Below, in pieces: positions 8,723 through 17,714 of a stretch of DNA of 64,000 nucleotides. The stretch spans positions 57,458 to 121,457 of the forward strand of contig PLZS01000185.1 in assembly GCA_003153555.1 (NCBI GenBank). The letters run 5' to 3'. The position numbers and the translations under genes were made by a program. This DNA is from Candidatus Melainabacteria bacterium (GTDB lineage: Bacteria; Cyanobacteriota; Vampirovibrionia; Obscuribacterales; Obscuribacteraceae). The first letter of the stretch is position 1; every line of letters starts with the position of its first letter. The notes below the pieces were generated by a model. It ran no database searches, was not told where the DNA came from, and was given only the letters and a program-made list of their open reading frames with translations.

Positions 8723-9229
8723 TCATTCATATACTGCCAGGGTGGACTCCTGTGCGGTGATTTGTTGTTTGAGATCTTGGGCGTCTTTATGACGTCCTTG
8801 CTCATTCAGCAGCTTGCTGTAATTCTCCAAACATTTATCAAGAACTTCGCGCGTTGCTTTGGCAAAAGCTTGATTGCCAAGTTTTTGCAGCCTGTCAAGC
8901 TCGCCTTTTATCGGACCTGCTGCCTCATATTGCTCAGGCGTAATCGGACTGACCGGATCCATGGCACAATATGCCAAGGCTTTGCGGTAATAGGATTCAG
9001 CTTCATCGATAGTTCCTTCTTGATGCAAGCAATATCCCAATCGTTCAGCTGTTTGTGCAGCACTTGTTGGTTTTTCGCTCTCTGCCGCCTTTTCGGCTTT
9101 TCTCAATGTTGCGATTGCTCCCGTTAAATCATCATTTTTAATCAGCTTCAAACTTTCAAAATACATATCGGACCACGAATGAAAGTTTTCCATTCGTGTG
9201 ATGAAGTCGTCCATAAATTCGTCAGGCAT
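8723..9229 (-). CDS. Small cytoplasmic TPR protein
   Basis: A 168-residue protein with an AGGATCC ribosome binding site. There is no signal peptide. Helical repeats with TPR consensus occur at about 20-110 (LKLIKNDDLTGAIATLRKAE, AAQTAERLGYCLHQEGTIDE). A further helical pair near 125-160 has LENYSKLLNEQGRHKDAQDL. No catalytic motif is visible. Probably a protein-protein interaction module; partner unknown. It is transcribed alone, 388 bases from the divergently oriented methyltransferase. Confidence 0.72.
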   Translation of the reverse strand: MPDEFMDDFITRMENFHSWSDMYFESLKLIKNDDLTGAIATLRKAEKAAESEKPTSAAQTAERLGYCLHQEGTIDEAESYYRKALAYCAMDPVSPITPEQYEAAGPIKGELDRLQKLGNQAFAKATREVLDKCLENYSKLLNEQGRHKDAQDLKQQITAQESTLAVYE

Positions 9230-9617
9230 TGTGGATCCTAATGTGTCTCAATTCATTTTTCCCAAAGAAGCGGGCTTTTAAAATGGAATGGTTCATTTAT
9301 GGTTTGGGATATGTTTTGGAAACCATTTCGCTCTGTCAGAGGCTTTGACGGCCAACAAAGCTTCCGGATTCTGTGAAATATAAAATTCTCAGTCTTTTGT
9401 AGAAATTGGCAATACGTTTCCCGATTTAATATTTGCAAAGCGCCAATGCAGGTATTTCGCAGTGCTTGTTCGTAAGCTGGTAATACCTTCGAAAAACTGA
9501 ATAGAGCTTTCGGCAGTATATGCCCTATACATCACAAGGGCGGTACTTTCCGAAAATTTTTTATGCGTCATAATACATGCAGCGCAAACGCTGACTACGT
9601 GCGGATTTACATATTTC
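9230..9617. other. Intergenic region, no gene supported
   Basis: 388 bases between the TPR gene and the divergent methyltransferase. Several short reverse frames exist (60-100 codons), but they lack ribosome binding sites and look like random translation. No clear promoter consensus or hairpin was recognised. Promoters for both flanking genes are expected here. Confidence 0.4.
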
Positions 9618-10604
9618 ATGGATATACAAACAGAGACCGAACTTATTTCCGTAGGTCAGCAAGAGCTTGATTTTGCTACCCCCTACGCACCGCCTGCGGT
9701 TCAGGTGCTCGCGCGTCCGTTCCTCAAGTGGGTTGGTGGCAAGACTCAGCTTCTGCCGCATATTGACGCAAATGCACCGGCGCAACTCAAGGCTGGCGAG
9801 ATGAAGACGTATCTCGAGCCATTCCTTGGTGGAGGATCGGTCTTTTTCCATATAGCGCAAAGATATCTAGTTGACCGACTGATCATCTCTGACAACAATC
9901 AGGATCTGATTTGGGCGTATAAAACAGTTCGGAACAACGTTAACTATGTTGTGGACGCTTTGGCCGATTTTCAAGAAATTTTTTGGGCTTTGTCCACAGA
10001 AGATCGATCTAAGATGTATTACGCCACGCGAGATGCTTTTAATGCGAAGAGAGCTGAGGCATCGGAAGATGTCGCGTTCCGTGTCGAACGAACTGCGCAG
10101 CTTATTTTCCTGAATAAGACCTGCTTCAATGGTCTCTATCGTGTCAATGCAAGCGGCGGCTTTAACGTGGCCTTTGGAAGATACGATAAACCGCCAATTT
10201 GCGACGCAGACAATCTAGAAGCTTGTTCAAAAGTACTCAGCAAAGCGGAGATCCGTCTCTGTGATTTTGGTGATGTCCTACAGTCGGTTGGTGGTGATTC
10301 ATTTATATATTTGGATCCGCCTTATCGGCCCCTTAGCGTCACGGCCAATTTTACTTCTTATTCTCCGACCAATTTTGATGCGATCGAACAGCAGCGCCTG
10401 GCTGCCCATTGCCTTGAGTTGGACAAGCGGCAGAGTCGTTTGATGATCAGTAATTCCGACCCGAAAAATAACAATCCAGACGATCGATATTTCGAGGACA
10501 CCTATCCTCACTTCAGAATTACGACCCTAAGTGCCAATCGCATGGTGAACTGCAAAACTGATCGCAGAGGCAAAATCAGCGAGCTGTTGATTACTAATTA
10601 CTAG
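9618..10604 (+). CDS. dam: Dam-type DNA adenine N6-methyltransferase (D12 class)
   Basis: A 328-residue class alpha N6-adenine methyltransferase. The FLKWVGGKTQLLP segment (35-47) and EPFLGGGSVFF (67-77) form the AdoMet-binding motifs. The catalytic motif IV is DPPY (233-236). The target-recognition region has NKTCFNGLYRVNASGGF, typical of the Dam/DpnII/MboI group, which methylate adenine in GATC (family knowledge, not proven here). The N-terminal 30 residues are a nonconserved extension. A downstream gene at 11885 looks like a restriction endonuclease, so this may be the modification half of a type II system, with a pirin gene between. It could instead be an orphan regulatory methylase. Ribosome binding site is not obvious. 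Confidence 0.9.
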   Translation: MDIQTETELISVGQQELDFATPYAPPAVQVLARPFLKWVGGKTQLLPHIDANAPAQLKAGEMKTYLEPFLGGGSVFFHIAQRYLVDRLIISDNNQDLIWAYKTVRNNVNYVVDALADFQEIFWALSTEDRSKMYYATRDAFNAKRAEASEDVAFRVERTAQLIFLNKTCFNGLYRVNASGGFNVAFGRYDKPPICDADNLEACSKVLSKAEIRLCDFGDVLQSVGGDSFIYLDPPYRPLSVTANFTSYSPTNFDAIEQQRLAAHCLELDKRQSRLMISNSDPKNNNPDDRYFEDTYPHFRITTLSANRMVNCKTDRRGKISELLITNY

Positions 10605-10747
10605 TATATGGTAGACCATGTCAACGCATCGGAGTCCGCCGCAGGTCTTCCGTAACAGGGGTTGCTGCAAAAGGACTTGCATCACAGGACTCAGGATATT
10701 TGAACGCCCGCTACCGGCCACGACGTATTGCACCAACCCAAATCTGA

Positions 10748-10795
10748 AAGTATCTTGAACTCAAGATACTTGATGTAGAGGTAATATGCTATACT
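10748..10795 (+). promoter_or_regulatory. Promoter with palindromic operator upstream of pirin gene
   Basis: Positions 10748-10771 form a perfect inverted repeat: 11-bp arms AAGTATCTTGA / TCAAGATACTT around a 2-nt spacer. The ATCTTGA..TCAAGAT core resembles operators of MarR-type regulators (family knowledge). A -10 element TATACT is at 10790-10795 and a -35-like TTGA lies at the right edge of the palindrome, so a bound dimer would block RNA polymerase. AGAGGAGG (10813-10820) is a strong ribosome binding site for the ATG at 10825. No regulator gene is adjacent. Confidence 0.7.
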
Positions 10796-10824
10796 GAAAA
10801 ACGGCAACCTTTAGAGGAGGGGCT

Positions 10825-11691
10825 ATGAAAAAGAATATCGCCAGTGTGCACAGGGCTCGCGCGCCTCACATGGTCGGAGATGGTCTGCCCGTACGTAATG
10901 TTTTTTCTTATACTGACCTAGGTAAGCGAGAGCTGAGCCCGTTTTTGATGCTCGACTATGGCATGCCTTCACAATTTCCGCCAACGGAAGAAATTCTTGG
11001 GGTCGGAATGCATCCGCATCGAGGCTTTGAGACCGTCACAATAGCGTTCCAGGGACGATTGCAGCATCGTGACACAGCCGGAAACCATGGCGAAATTGGA
11101 CCCGGTGATGTGCAATGGATGACGGCAGGATCGGGTGTGTTGCACGAAGAGTTACACGCACCTGCTTTCAGAAATTCCGGTGGCACCTTGCAGATGCTGC
11201 AGCTTTGGGTAAACTTGCCCGCAGCGTTGAAAATGAGTGCGCCAAAATATCAAACACTGGAAAATTCTCAAATTCCTGTTGTTGAAGTCGGGGAGTCTGC
11301 CAAAGTTAGAGTTATCTCCGGAGCTTTTGGCGAAACCAAAGGACCAGCGGATACATTCACTCCAATCAATTTATGGGACGTGCAACTGAGTTCCGGAGAA
11401 ATTTCGCTGACAGTGAGCGAGGGTTACACGACCGCTATCTTCGTGATGGAAGGAAAAGTCACCATAAATGGTGTGCAAGAAGTCGGCGATTCAACTCTTG
11501 TTGTTTTTGAAAGAGAGGGTGCAGAAATACTCATATCTGCAAGCGAAGATGCACGACTAATCGTTTTAAATGGTGAACCCATTAATGAACCGGTAGTTGG
11601 ATATGGTCCCTTCGTTATGAATACTCAAGAGGAAATTGCTCAGGCAATGAAAGACTTCTCGGGTGGACGTTTTGCGGGTGCTAAGCGCTAG
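10825..11691 (+). CDS. Pirin family bicupin protein
   Basis: A 288-residue pirin. The N-terminal cupin contains the family signature GVGMHPHRGFETVT with the metal-binding His residues and Glu. It continues QHRDTAGNHGEIGPGDVQWM and GSGVLHEE, which complete the Fe(II) site. The C-terminal cupin (about 165-270) is degenerate. Pirins act as quercetin dioxygenases or redox-sensitive regulators and are often induced by electrophiles or oxidants. The strong ribosome binding site and the palindrome over the promoter indicate inducible control. The gene sits between a Dam methylase and a candidate endonuclease, to which it has no known functional link; it is probably an independent transcription unit. 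Confidence 0.92.
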   Translation: MKKNIASVHRARAPHMVGDGLPVRNVFSYTDLGKRELSPFLMLDYGMPSQFPPTEEILGVGMHPHRGFETVTIAFQGRLQHRDTAGNHGEIGPGDVQWMTAGSGVLHEELHAPAFRNSGGTLQMLQLWVNLPAALKMSAPKYQTLENSQIPVVEVGESAKVRVISGAFGETKGPADTFTPINLWDVQLSSGEISLTVSEGYTTAIFVMEGKVTINGVQEVGDSTLVVFEREGAEILISASEDARLIVLNGEPINEPVVGYGPFVMNTQEEIAQAMKDFSGGRFAGAKR

Positions 11692-11809
11692 GTCATTCGA
11701 GAAGGGCTCAATCTAGATTGTCCACATTCAGATAATTCCAGTTGAGACAATCCTAATTGAATTGGTCCCAATCGAGAAGTTCTCGTCGATCGCAATATAG
11801 AAACAAATG

Positions 11810-11835
11810 GGCAAATTCTTTAATAAGAATTTGCC
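11810..11835 (+). terminator. Perfect hairpin downstream of pirin gene
   Basis: Arms at 11810-11820 (GGCAAATTCTT) and 11825-11835 (AAGAATTTGCC) pair over 11 bp around a TAAT loop. No clear U-tract follows, so it may be a weak terminator, or an operator-like site 50 bases upstream of the endonuclease start. Confidence 0.45.
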
Positions 11836-11884
11836 TGTTCGTGTACTCTGTAACGAGCTGTCGATTAGTGATTAATGAGTTATC

Positions 11885-13174
11885 GTGCCTGATACTAGTT
11901 TAAACGATTCTGCCTGGCGAAGAATTTGCGAGCAAACGCAGATGTTGTCGGAGATACGTGAGCGTGGGCATTCATTTGTCACCGCCAAATCGCTAAAGTC
12001 AATCGGACAGCGCGAACCAAGACTTATGGCTAAGATCGACTGTTTATCGGATCGTCCGAAGGTATTTGAAGAATACGATTTAAACATTCTCCCATCTGAA
12101 CGCGGTACTTACATTGTCTTTAAAGATCCAACAAACCGCAGTTACTTTTCTCTTCCATCGCAAGTTCAGACAACACCACCTGAACGCCACGTCTCGCGAT
12201 TGGAACTAGAGTCATTTGATTCAATTCCGAAGAAAGCTGCCTATAGTGAGTTTCAGGCAATCGACGTTGCCCATTTATCTGGCTTACTGAGCACCTTCTG
12301 TGGTGAGGGAGACTTGCAACTTACAACCAGAGGTCGAATGAGTTCGGGTGAGTTTGATCTGTGGTTGCCTGACATCGGTCAAATGGTGCGAATTAAAAAC
12401 GCTCAAATCGAAATTGATTCAGCTTATGAGGCTCAATCCGCAATTCCTTTGATTGAAGCGAAGACCGGTTTCAGATCTGACTTCAATGTACGCCAACTTC
12501 AATATCCGTTCTTGTACTTATCCGCTTTATCAAAGAAGCGAGTTGTGCCAATTCTTCTCGCGTATTCGAATGGACAGTATCAATTATCCGAATTTAAAAT
12601 CGGTGAGCATTTTGGTGAACTCGAAATGCTTCGCCAAAACTATTTCGTCATCAATGAACCATCAGTAGTCAATGTGAATCTTGAGCGCCTGCTCCGCTCC
12701 GTGCAACTGGAGGTTGAGCCGATTGATATTCCGTTGCCTCAAGCAAATGATCTCAATAAGGTAATCGACGTCGTCTGCTTAATTGAACAAGGGGTAACTG
12801 ATTTGTCAGAAATTACAGAAACATTGGGAGTTGTCGAACGACAAGCTTATTACTATGGAGACGCAGCAAAGTACTTGGGTTGTCTAGCTGGTAAAAGAGC
12901 GATAACTGCGGACGGTATAGTGCTCGCTCAAGAGAAATCGCGGCTTGGTCGTGTTCAATGGCTACTGCGTAGAATGTTGACTCGCCCAGTTCTGCGAGAT
13001 AGCATTTTATATCTTGAATCACGTGGTTTTTCTATTGACGTGGTTGATTCAAATGACCTGGCTGGCATCATCAAACTACATCGAAGTGATGTCACTGGTG
13101 ATACCGTAATTCGCAGAACCTCCACGATTAAAAATTGGTTGAGATGGCTCCTAACATGCTGTTCCTTCGACTAA
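11885..13174 (+). CDS. Putative type II restriction endonuclease (PD-(D/E)xK-like)
   Basis: A 429-residue protein from a GTG start. The central region contains GEFDLWLP (155-162), then QIEIDSAYE (174-182) and LIEAK (189-193). With D178 and E191-x-K193, this gives the spacing of a PD-(D/E)xK nuclease core. It is followed by DFNVRQLQYPFLYL, typical of a family of restriction-enzyme-like proteins encoded near adenine methylases (recalled, not searched). The C-terminal third holds a helix-turn-helix-like region (LSEITETLGVVERQAYYYG) that may be a DNA-binding domain. It lies 1.3 kb downstream of the Dam-type methylase with the pirin gene in between. If active it probably recognises the methylase's target. 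A nuclease-like transcription factor is the alternative. Confidence 0.6.
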   Translation: MPDTSLNDSAWRRICEQTQMLSEIRERGHSFVTAKSLKSIGQREPRLMAKIDCLSDRPKVFEEYDLNILPSERGTYIVFKDPTNRSYFSLPSQVQTTPPERHVSRLELESFDSIPKKAAYSEFQAIDVAHLSGLLSTFCGEGDLQLTTRGRMSSGEFDLWLPDIGQMVRIKNAQIEIDSAYEAQSAIPLIEAKTGFRSDFNVRQLQYPFLYLSALSKKRVVPILLAYSNGQYQLSEFKIGEHFGELEMLRQNYFVINEPSVVNVNLERLLRSVQLEVEPIDIPLPQANDLNKVIDVVCLIEQGVTDLSEITETLGVVERQAYYYGDAAKYLGCLAGKRAITADGIVLAQEKSRLGRVQWLLRRMLTRPVLRDSILYLESRGFSIDVVDSNDLAGIIKLHRSDVTGDTVIRRTSTIKNWLRWLLTCCSFD

Positions 13175-13283
13175 AGTGTGGATTGAGTGAAAAAAAGAAG
13201 TGTGTATGTGACTAAGTTCGCTGGTCTGGCAACGGGCACGCCTAACATGAAGTATGATGTTCTCGTTTGTGGCAAGGTCAAAA

Positions 13284-15803
13284 ATGGAGTCTCCTTTTAA
13301 GCAAACCGACGGCTTCGTTGCGGTGCGTGGTGCGCAGCAGAATAATCTTCGCAATGTCGACGTCGACATTCCACGCGATGCTTTCGTGGCATTCACTGGT
13401 GTCTCCGGCTCAGGCAAGTCGTCGCTTGCATTTGGAACAATCTATGCTGAGGCTCAACGCCGTTATTTCGAGACAATCGCGCCATATGCTCGACGTTTAA
13501 TTGCTCAGTTGCCTGCTCCTCATGTGGGCGAGATTCGCGGATTGCCACCAGCAGTTGCTCTGCAGCAGCGACGGGGTGAACCCACTTCGAGGTCTTCGGT
13601 AGGTACGCTCACTACTCTCTCAAACTCTTTGCGCATGCTCTTCTCTCGCGCGGGAAACTATCCTGAGGGAACCACAGAATTTTTGGATTCAGATGCATTC
13701 TCAGCCAATACACAAGCAGGAGCGTGCTCAGCTTGCCATGGCATTGGAGTGATTCACAGCGTAAGTGAAACTTCGCTCGTGCCAAATGATTCGCTAAGCA
13801 TTCGACAAGGTGCGGTTGCGGCGTGGCCGGGCGCATGGCAAGGGAAGAATTATCGCGATATATTGGCTGTGCTTGGTTATGACGTTGACAAGCCATGGAA
13901 AGAACTCTCGCAGAAGGACCGTGACTGGATTCTGTTCACAAAAGAAAAGCCCGTGGTTACGGTTCATGCAGAGCGTGAAGCGCATAGAATTCAGCGCCCG
14001 TATCAGGGCACCTACATGAGTGCTGCCGTTTATGTGATGCATACTTTTGCGACCACGGACAGCACCACTCTGCGCAAGCGCGTAGCGCGATTTATGGACA
14101 CAGCAAACTGTTTTGATTGCAATGGTAAACGTCTCAAGTCTCAATCTCTGGCTGTAAAGTTTTCCGGTTACGATATTGCCGAACTTGCGCAAATGCCGCT
14201 GGCCCGGCTGCGCACTGTGCTCAGCTCAGCTTCTGAAGTGAATCCGATCGGCAACTCGGTTTCGTTGCCGAAGCCAACCAGCAGATCTGAAGCAGCGACT
14301 CTGATCGTCAGCGATTTGATTGATCGCATTGATCTCGTCAATCAACTTGGGCTGGATTATCTTTCGATGGATCGTGCTGTTTCGACTTTATCTGCAGGAG
14401 AACTGCAGCGTCTGCGACTCACAACCCTACTTCGCTCTGGACTGCTTGGAGTTATTTATGTATTGGATGAACCTTCGGCCGGTCTACACCCCGCAGACAC
14501 CGAAGCACTTCTGAAGGTGCTCATGCAATTAAAGGAATCAGGTAATTCGCTCTTCGTTGTCGAGCATGAAATGGATCTTGTGCGCAAAGCTGATTGGATC
14601 GTTGACATTGGTCCCGGTGCCGGTGATGCCGGTGGATCGTTGCTTTACAGTGGACTGGTGCCCGGTCTGGCTGCCATTGAAGATTCAATCACGCGCCGTT
14701 ACTTATTCGATCCAAATCCATCATCAAGTGAAGACAAGACTCGCGCTTCACGTATTCCGACTGCTTGGATGCGAATGCGAAATATAAACAGACATAATTT
14801 AAAGGACGTAAGTGCAGACTTCCCGCTCGGTGTTTTGACCGTTGTCACCGGCGTGTCTGGCTCTGGTAAATCAACGCTCGTAAGCGGTGTTCTTGCCGAT
14901 ACGCTGATCGAAAGGTTGGGAATGACAACTGATTTGGAAGAAGAGCCCGACGAAGACTCTGAAGATGTCGAACAAGAAAGTAAACAACTCGCGTCAGTGG
15001 ATGGCATCGAGACAATCCGGCGGCTCGTGTGCGTTGATCAGAAGCCGATTGGAAGAACGCCGCGCTCCAATCTAGCTACATATACTGGATTATTTGATTT
15101 TATCCGCAAGCGCTATGCCACTACCGCTGAAGCCAAGGCTCGCGGCTATAACGCCGGGCGGTTTTCTTTCAATGTCGCCGGGGGGAGGTGCACCACCTGT
15201 GAAGGCGAAGGTTTCGTCTCAATTGAGCTCCTCTTTCTGCCGAGCGTCTATGCGCCTTGCTCGAGCTGCCACGGCGCTCGCTACAACTCTGAGACTTTAG
15301 AGGTGACTTATCGAGGACTCACAATCGCACAAGTATTGGATCTGACAGTGGATGCTGCCAGTGAATTCTTTACCGAACTTCCTGCGGTGGCACGGGCACT
15401 CAAAGCACTTCGGGACGTGGGTCTCGGCTACCTAAGACTTGGACAGCCTGCCACGGAGCTTTCCGGAGGAGAAGCCCAGCGGGTTAAACTCGCCACCGAA
15501 CTTCAGCGCGAACAACACGGCACCACTCTTTACCTGCTCGACGAGCCAACTACTGGATTGCACCCGGACGACGTCGCAAAGCTCATGATGCAGCTGCATG
15601 CACTTGTCGATGCCGGCAACTCTGTCATCGTCGTTGAGCATGACATGGATGTCGTAGCCTCGGCCGATTGGGTGATCGATTTAGGTCCTGGAGCTGGGAG
15701 TGATGGCGGACGAGTTGTTGCCACTGGGTCGCCAGTTGACGTGGCTAAAGTCCATGGCAGCCGCACTGCGCCATACATCGCTCGTCGGCTTGAAGGACGC
15801 TAG
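13284..15803 (+). CDS. UvrA2 / drug-resistance-type UvrA-like ABC ATPase
   Basis: Start taken at ATG 13284 (MESPFKQTDGF), preceded by AAGG; in-frame ATGs upstream give an unlikely leader. The protein has 839 residues with two ABC ATPase halves. Walker A is GVSGSGKSS and GVSGSGKST, the signatures are LSAGELQRLRL and LSGGEAQRVKL, and Walker B is VLDEPSAGLHP and LLDEPTTGLHP. Both zinc modules are present (CSACHG/CFDCNG and CTTCEG/CSSCHG). After the SRSSVGT segment the sequence passes almost directly to the first CxxC, so the UvrB-binding insert of canonical UvrA is missing. This defines the UvrA2 class, associated with tolerance to DNA-binding antibiotics or damage independent of UvrB. A short acidic insertion (EEEPDEDSEDVEQES) lies after the second Walker A. 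Confidence 0.9.
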   Translation: MESPFKQTDGFVAVRGAQQNNLRNVDVDIPRDAFVAFTGVSGSGKSSLAFGTIYAEAQRRYFETIAPYARRLIAQLPAPHVGEIRGLPPAVALQQRRGEPTSRSSVGTLTTLSNSLRMLFSRAGNYPEGTTEFLDSDAFSANTQAGACSACHGIGVIHSVSETSLVPNDSLSIRQGAVAAWPGAWQGKNYRDILAVLGYDVDKPWKELSQKDRDWILFTKEKPVVTVHAEREAHRIQRPYQGTYMSAAVYVMHTFATTDSTTLRKRVARFMDTANCFDCNGKRLKSQSLAVKFSGYDIAELAQMPLARLRTVLSSASEVNPIGNSVSLPKPTSRSEAATLIVSDLIDRIDLVNQLGLDYLSMDRAVSTLSAGELQRLRLTTLLRSGLLGVIYVLDEPSAGLHPADTEALLKVLMQLKESGNSLFVVEHEMDLVRKADWIVDIGPGAGDAGGSLLYSGLVPGLAAIEDSITRRYLFDPNPSSSEDKTRASRIPTAWMRMRNINRHNLKDVSADFPLGVLTVVTGVSGSGKSTLVSGVLADTLIERLGMTTDLEEEPDEDSEDVEQESKQLASVDGIETIRRLVCVDQKPIGRTPRSNLATYTGLFDFIRKRYATTAEAKARGYNAGRFSFNVAGGRCTTCEGEGFVSIELLFLPSVYAPCSSCHGARYNSETLEVTYRGLTIAQVLDLTVDAASEFFTELPAVARALKALRDVGLGYLRLGQPATELSGGEAQRVKLATELQREQHGTTLYLLDEPTTGLHPDDVAKLMMQLHALVDAGNSVIVVEHDMDVVASADWVIDLGPGAGSDGGRVVATGSPVDVAKVHGSRTAPYIARRLEGR

Positions 15804-15972
15804 GAATGAGTAGGGACAAACTAGGAACCAACAAAGAATTACTAGGCATCCATTCTTGGTGGATCCTAATGCTCGGGAATTAATGTTCGCAAATTGAACT
15901 AAATCTCTCGGACCCAATATCGGAAAAAGCATTGCGGTCTCTTTGGTTGGAACACAATCAAACTCCTCAAAA

Positions 15973-16590
15973 TCAACCCAAGCAGAATTGACGGAAGCTA
16001 TTTGGTCGACTTTGAGTGCTTATTGTTTGCTCGCGAAGGTTATCTGCTTCGGTATTTCGATTGCTAAGGCGCAGGTACTTCTCGCATGGGTCAAACATCT
16101 CTGGCATGTAGCGATCAAACGCGTCAGGCCATTTTGACGTCCTGCAGAATGCCATTCCTTCTTTCAATACTGCAATCGCTTGCGAAGTCTTGCCGTATTT
16201 TTGTAGCATTGCCGCCCACTCGGCCACGGTGTTTCCGTAGCCCATGTTCATCGCGGTTTTGGTGCCCTCCATTTGGTTTTCAAATTGGGCTCTGTAGTAT
16301 TTATCGGCTTCATCCATATTCACGTTAGCGAATTCCCGGGCTATTATTGCGAATGAAACACGATTGCGCCATCGTGAGTACTGTGGCGACGTAGTTTCAT
16401 TGTAGTATTCGTCTGCTACAGGAACGGCTTCTTTGAACATCTTGTTTTTCAGAAGAAACCATAGATAGGCATGCAAAAAATTATCGATGTTCCTTCGTCC
16501 TTGATTCTGTTTTACAAAACTGAGGGCACGCTCATAGTATTGTTTAGCCAGCTCTATTTGTCCGCTGGCTTCATACACGCGAGCGAGCAT
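15973..16590 (-). CDS. TPR-like protein downstream of transglutaminase
   Basis: A 205-residue helical protein starting MLARVYEASGQIELAKQYYERAL, directly inside a TPR, with further helical pairs (KNKMFKEAVPVADEYY, AAMLQKYGKTSQAIAVLKEG). The start is an ATG with GGAG upstream, 32 bases past the stop of the transglutaminase gene; because it begins mid-repeat, the N-terminus may be truncated or the true start may be earlier. No signal peptide. It is last in a probable operon ATP-grasp, alpha-E, transglutaminase, TPR. A TPR protein could serve as a scaffold for that modification system (inference). Confidence 0.65.
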   Translation of the reverse strand: MLARVYEASGQIELAKQYYERALSFVKQNQGRRNIDNFLHAYLWFLLKNKMFKEAVPVADEYYNETTSPQYSRWRNRVSFAIIAREFANVNMDEADKYYRAQFENQMEGTKTAMNMGYGNTVAEWAAMLQKYGKTSQAIAVLKEGMAFCRTSKWPDAFDRYMPEMFDPCEKYLRLSNRNTEADNLREQTISTQSRPNSFRQFCLG

Positions 16591-16622
16591 TGATTCACAG
16601 TCTCCGACGCGCCACTGGGTGG

Positions 16623-17609
16623 TTACTGTTGCTGTTGCTCTTGTTGTTCTTGCTGCTCTTGCTCGGCTTGTTGCTCTTTGGAGTCGAGTCTGGTGCTGGC
16701 GTAACAGGGCAAATTCAATGCGCCCGTTCTTTCCGCGGCAAGTTCAAGTGGTATGGAGAGTAGTTCTTCGGAATGGACGGCGACTTCCATGTTCTCTTCG
16801 CCTTTGCCTTTGTAGACGCCTTTGTTTGGTGGCACGTCTTGATAGTTTCTGCCGATTGCAACCTTGACGAAATTCTCGCCGGCGATGCAATTATTAGTCG
16901 GATCCACGCCGACCCAGCCCATTGATGGGAAAAATATTTCCACCCAAGCATGGGTTTGTGTGTATCCGCGTAAACGCTGTCTGTCTGGGTGCAGATAGCC
17001 GCTCACATAGCGGGCTGGAATGTTCAAGGCGCGGGCTAGACCGATCATCAAGTGAGTAAAGTCTTGGCAAACACCTCTTCCATGTTCCAGAATTTCGGTC
17101 AGGGAGCTTGATGCGTCAGTAACGCTTTTTTGATAGATGAATTTTTCATCTATTAGTCTCAACAAGGATGTAACAAGAGTGCCTAATTTGACTTGAGAAT
17201 TGCGCGAATTGCTGTGTGGAACCGCAGAAGCAGCTAGTTCCCTCAATTGTGGCGAGTCGACAATTTTTCCACCAAAAAGTAGAAAGTCGCACAATGTATA
17301 GTCAAAATTTGCGTCACGAATCCAAATGTCAGGAAAGTGTTCCAATCGATTATGACGTGCATCAGTTTGAACGATGCTCGTCGCAATGATTTGAATTTGG
17401 TTATGCATTGCATTGATCGAGAAGGCATGAATCGTGTTGCCTAGCCAATCAAAATAACTCTTCACCGTGGTGGCAGGTCCAATATCCAACCCGAATGAAA
17501 GTCGATGTTGAAATTGTTCTTGTAGTGGTGCCATGCGAAGTTCCATGACTGATTCGTTAATGTAATCGGAATAGTGCAAATCTGTTGTGTGAGTTATTGA
17601 TAGAAGCAT
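16623..17609 (-). CDS. Transglutaminase-like protein of the ATP-grasp/alpha-E system
   Basis: A 328-residue protein. Residues about 1-85 match the bacterial transglutaminase-like N-terminal domain (LHYSDYINESVMELRMAP). Residues about 145-245 are the papain-like transglutaminase core with Cys181 (GRGVCQDFTH), His220 (THAWVE) and Asp236 (DPTNN). A C-terminal tail is rich in Glu/Gln (EQQEQQEQQQQ) from CAA/CAG runs. It follows the alpha-E and circularly permuted ATP-grasp genes, a conserved trio thought to build and process peptide-like tags (published comparative genomics of amidoligase/Anbu contexts). In this system the enzyme is expected to act as a peptidase or amide hydrolase on the conjugate. 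Confidence 0.9.
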   Translation of the reverse strand: MLLSITHTTDLHYSDYINESVMELRMAPLQEQFQHRLSFGLDIGPATTVKSYFDWLGNTIHAFSINAMHNQIQIIATSIVQTDARHNRLEHFPDIWIRDANFDYTLCDFLLFGGKIVDSPQLRELAASAVPHSNSRNSQVKLGTLVTSLLRLIDEKFIYQKSVTDASSSLTEILEHGRGVCQDFTHLMIGLARALNIPARYVSGYLHPDRQRLRGYTQTHAWVEIFFPSMGWVGVDPTNNCIAGENFVKVAIGRNYQDVPPNKGVYKGKGEENMEVAVHSEELLSIPLELAAERTGALNLPCYASTRLDSKEQQAEQEQQEQQEQQQQ

Positions 17610-17714
17610 GATGATTGATTTTGTGGAAGGGTTGATTAGGGTATGTGGTTTAGAAAAGGCTCCGCAGCTTGTTTGTAAGATATTTGACGGGATAGCTAAT
17701 GTTTAAGGGCATAG

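Noticed and set aside
9389-9860. Reverse frames of 76 and 99 codons upstream of and overlapping dam
   Set aside because: No ribosome binding site; Arg/Cys-rich random composition; antisense to dam.
13254-13283. Earlier ATG start for uvrA2
   Set aside because: Adds a leader unlike any UvrA and lacks a ribosome binding site; ATG 13284 has AAGG upstream.
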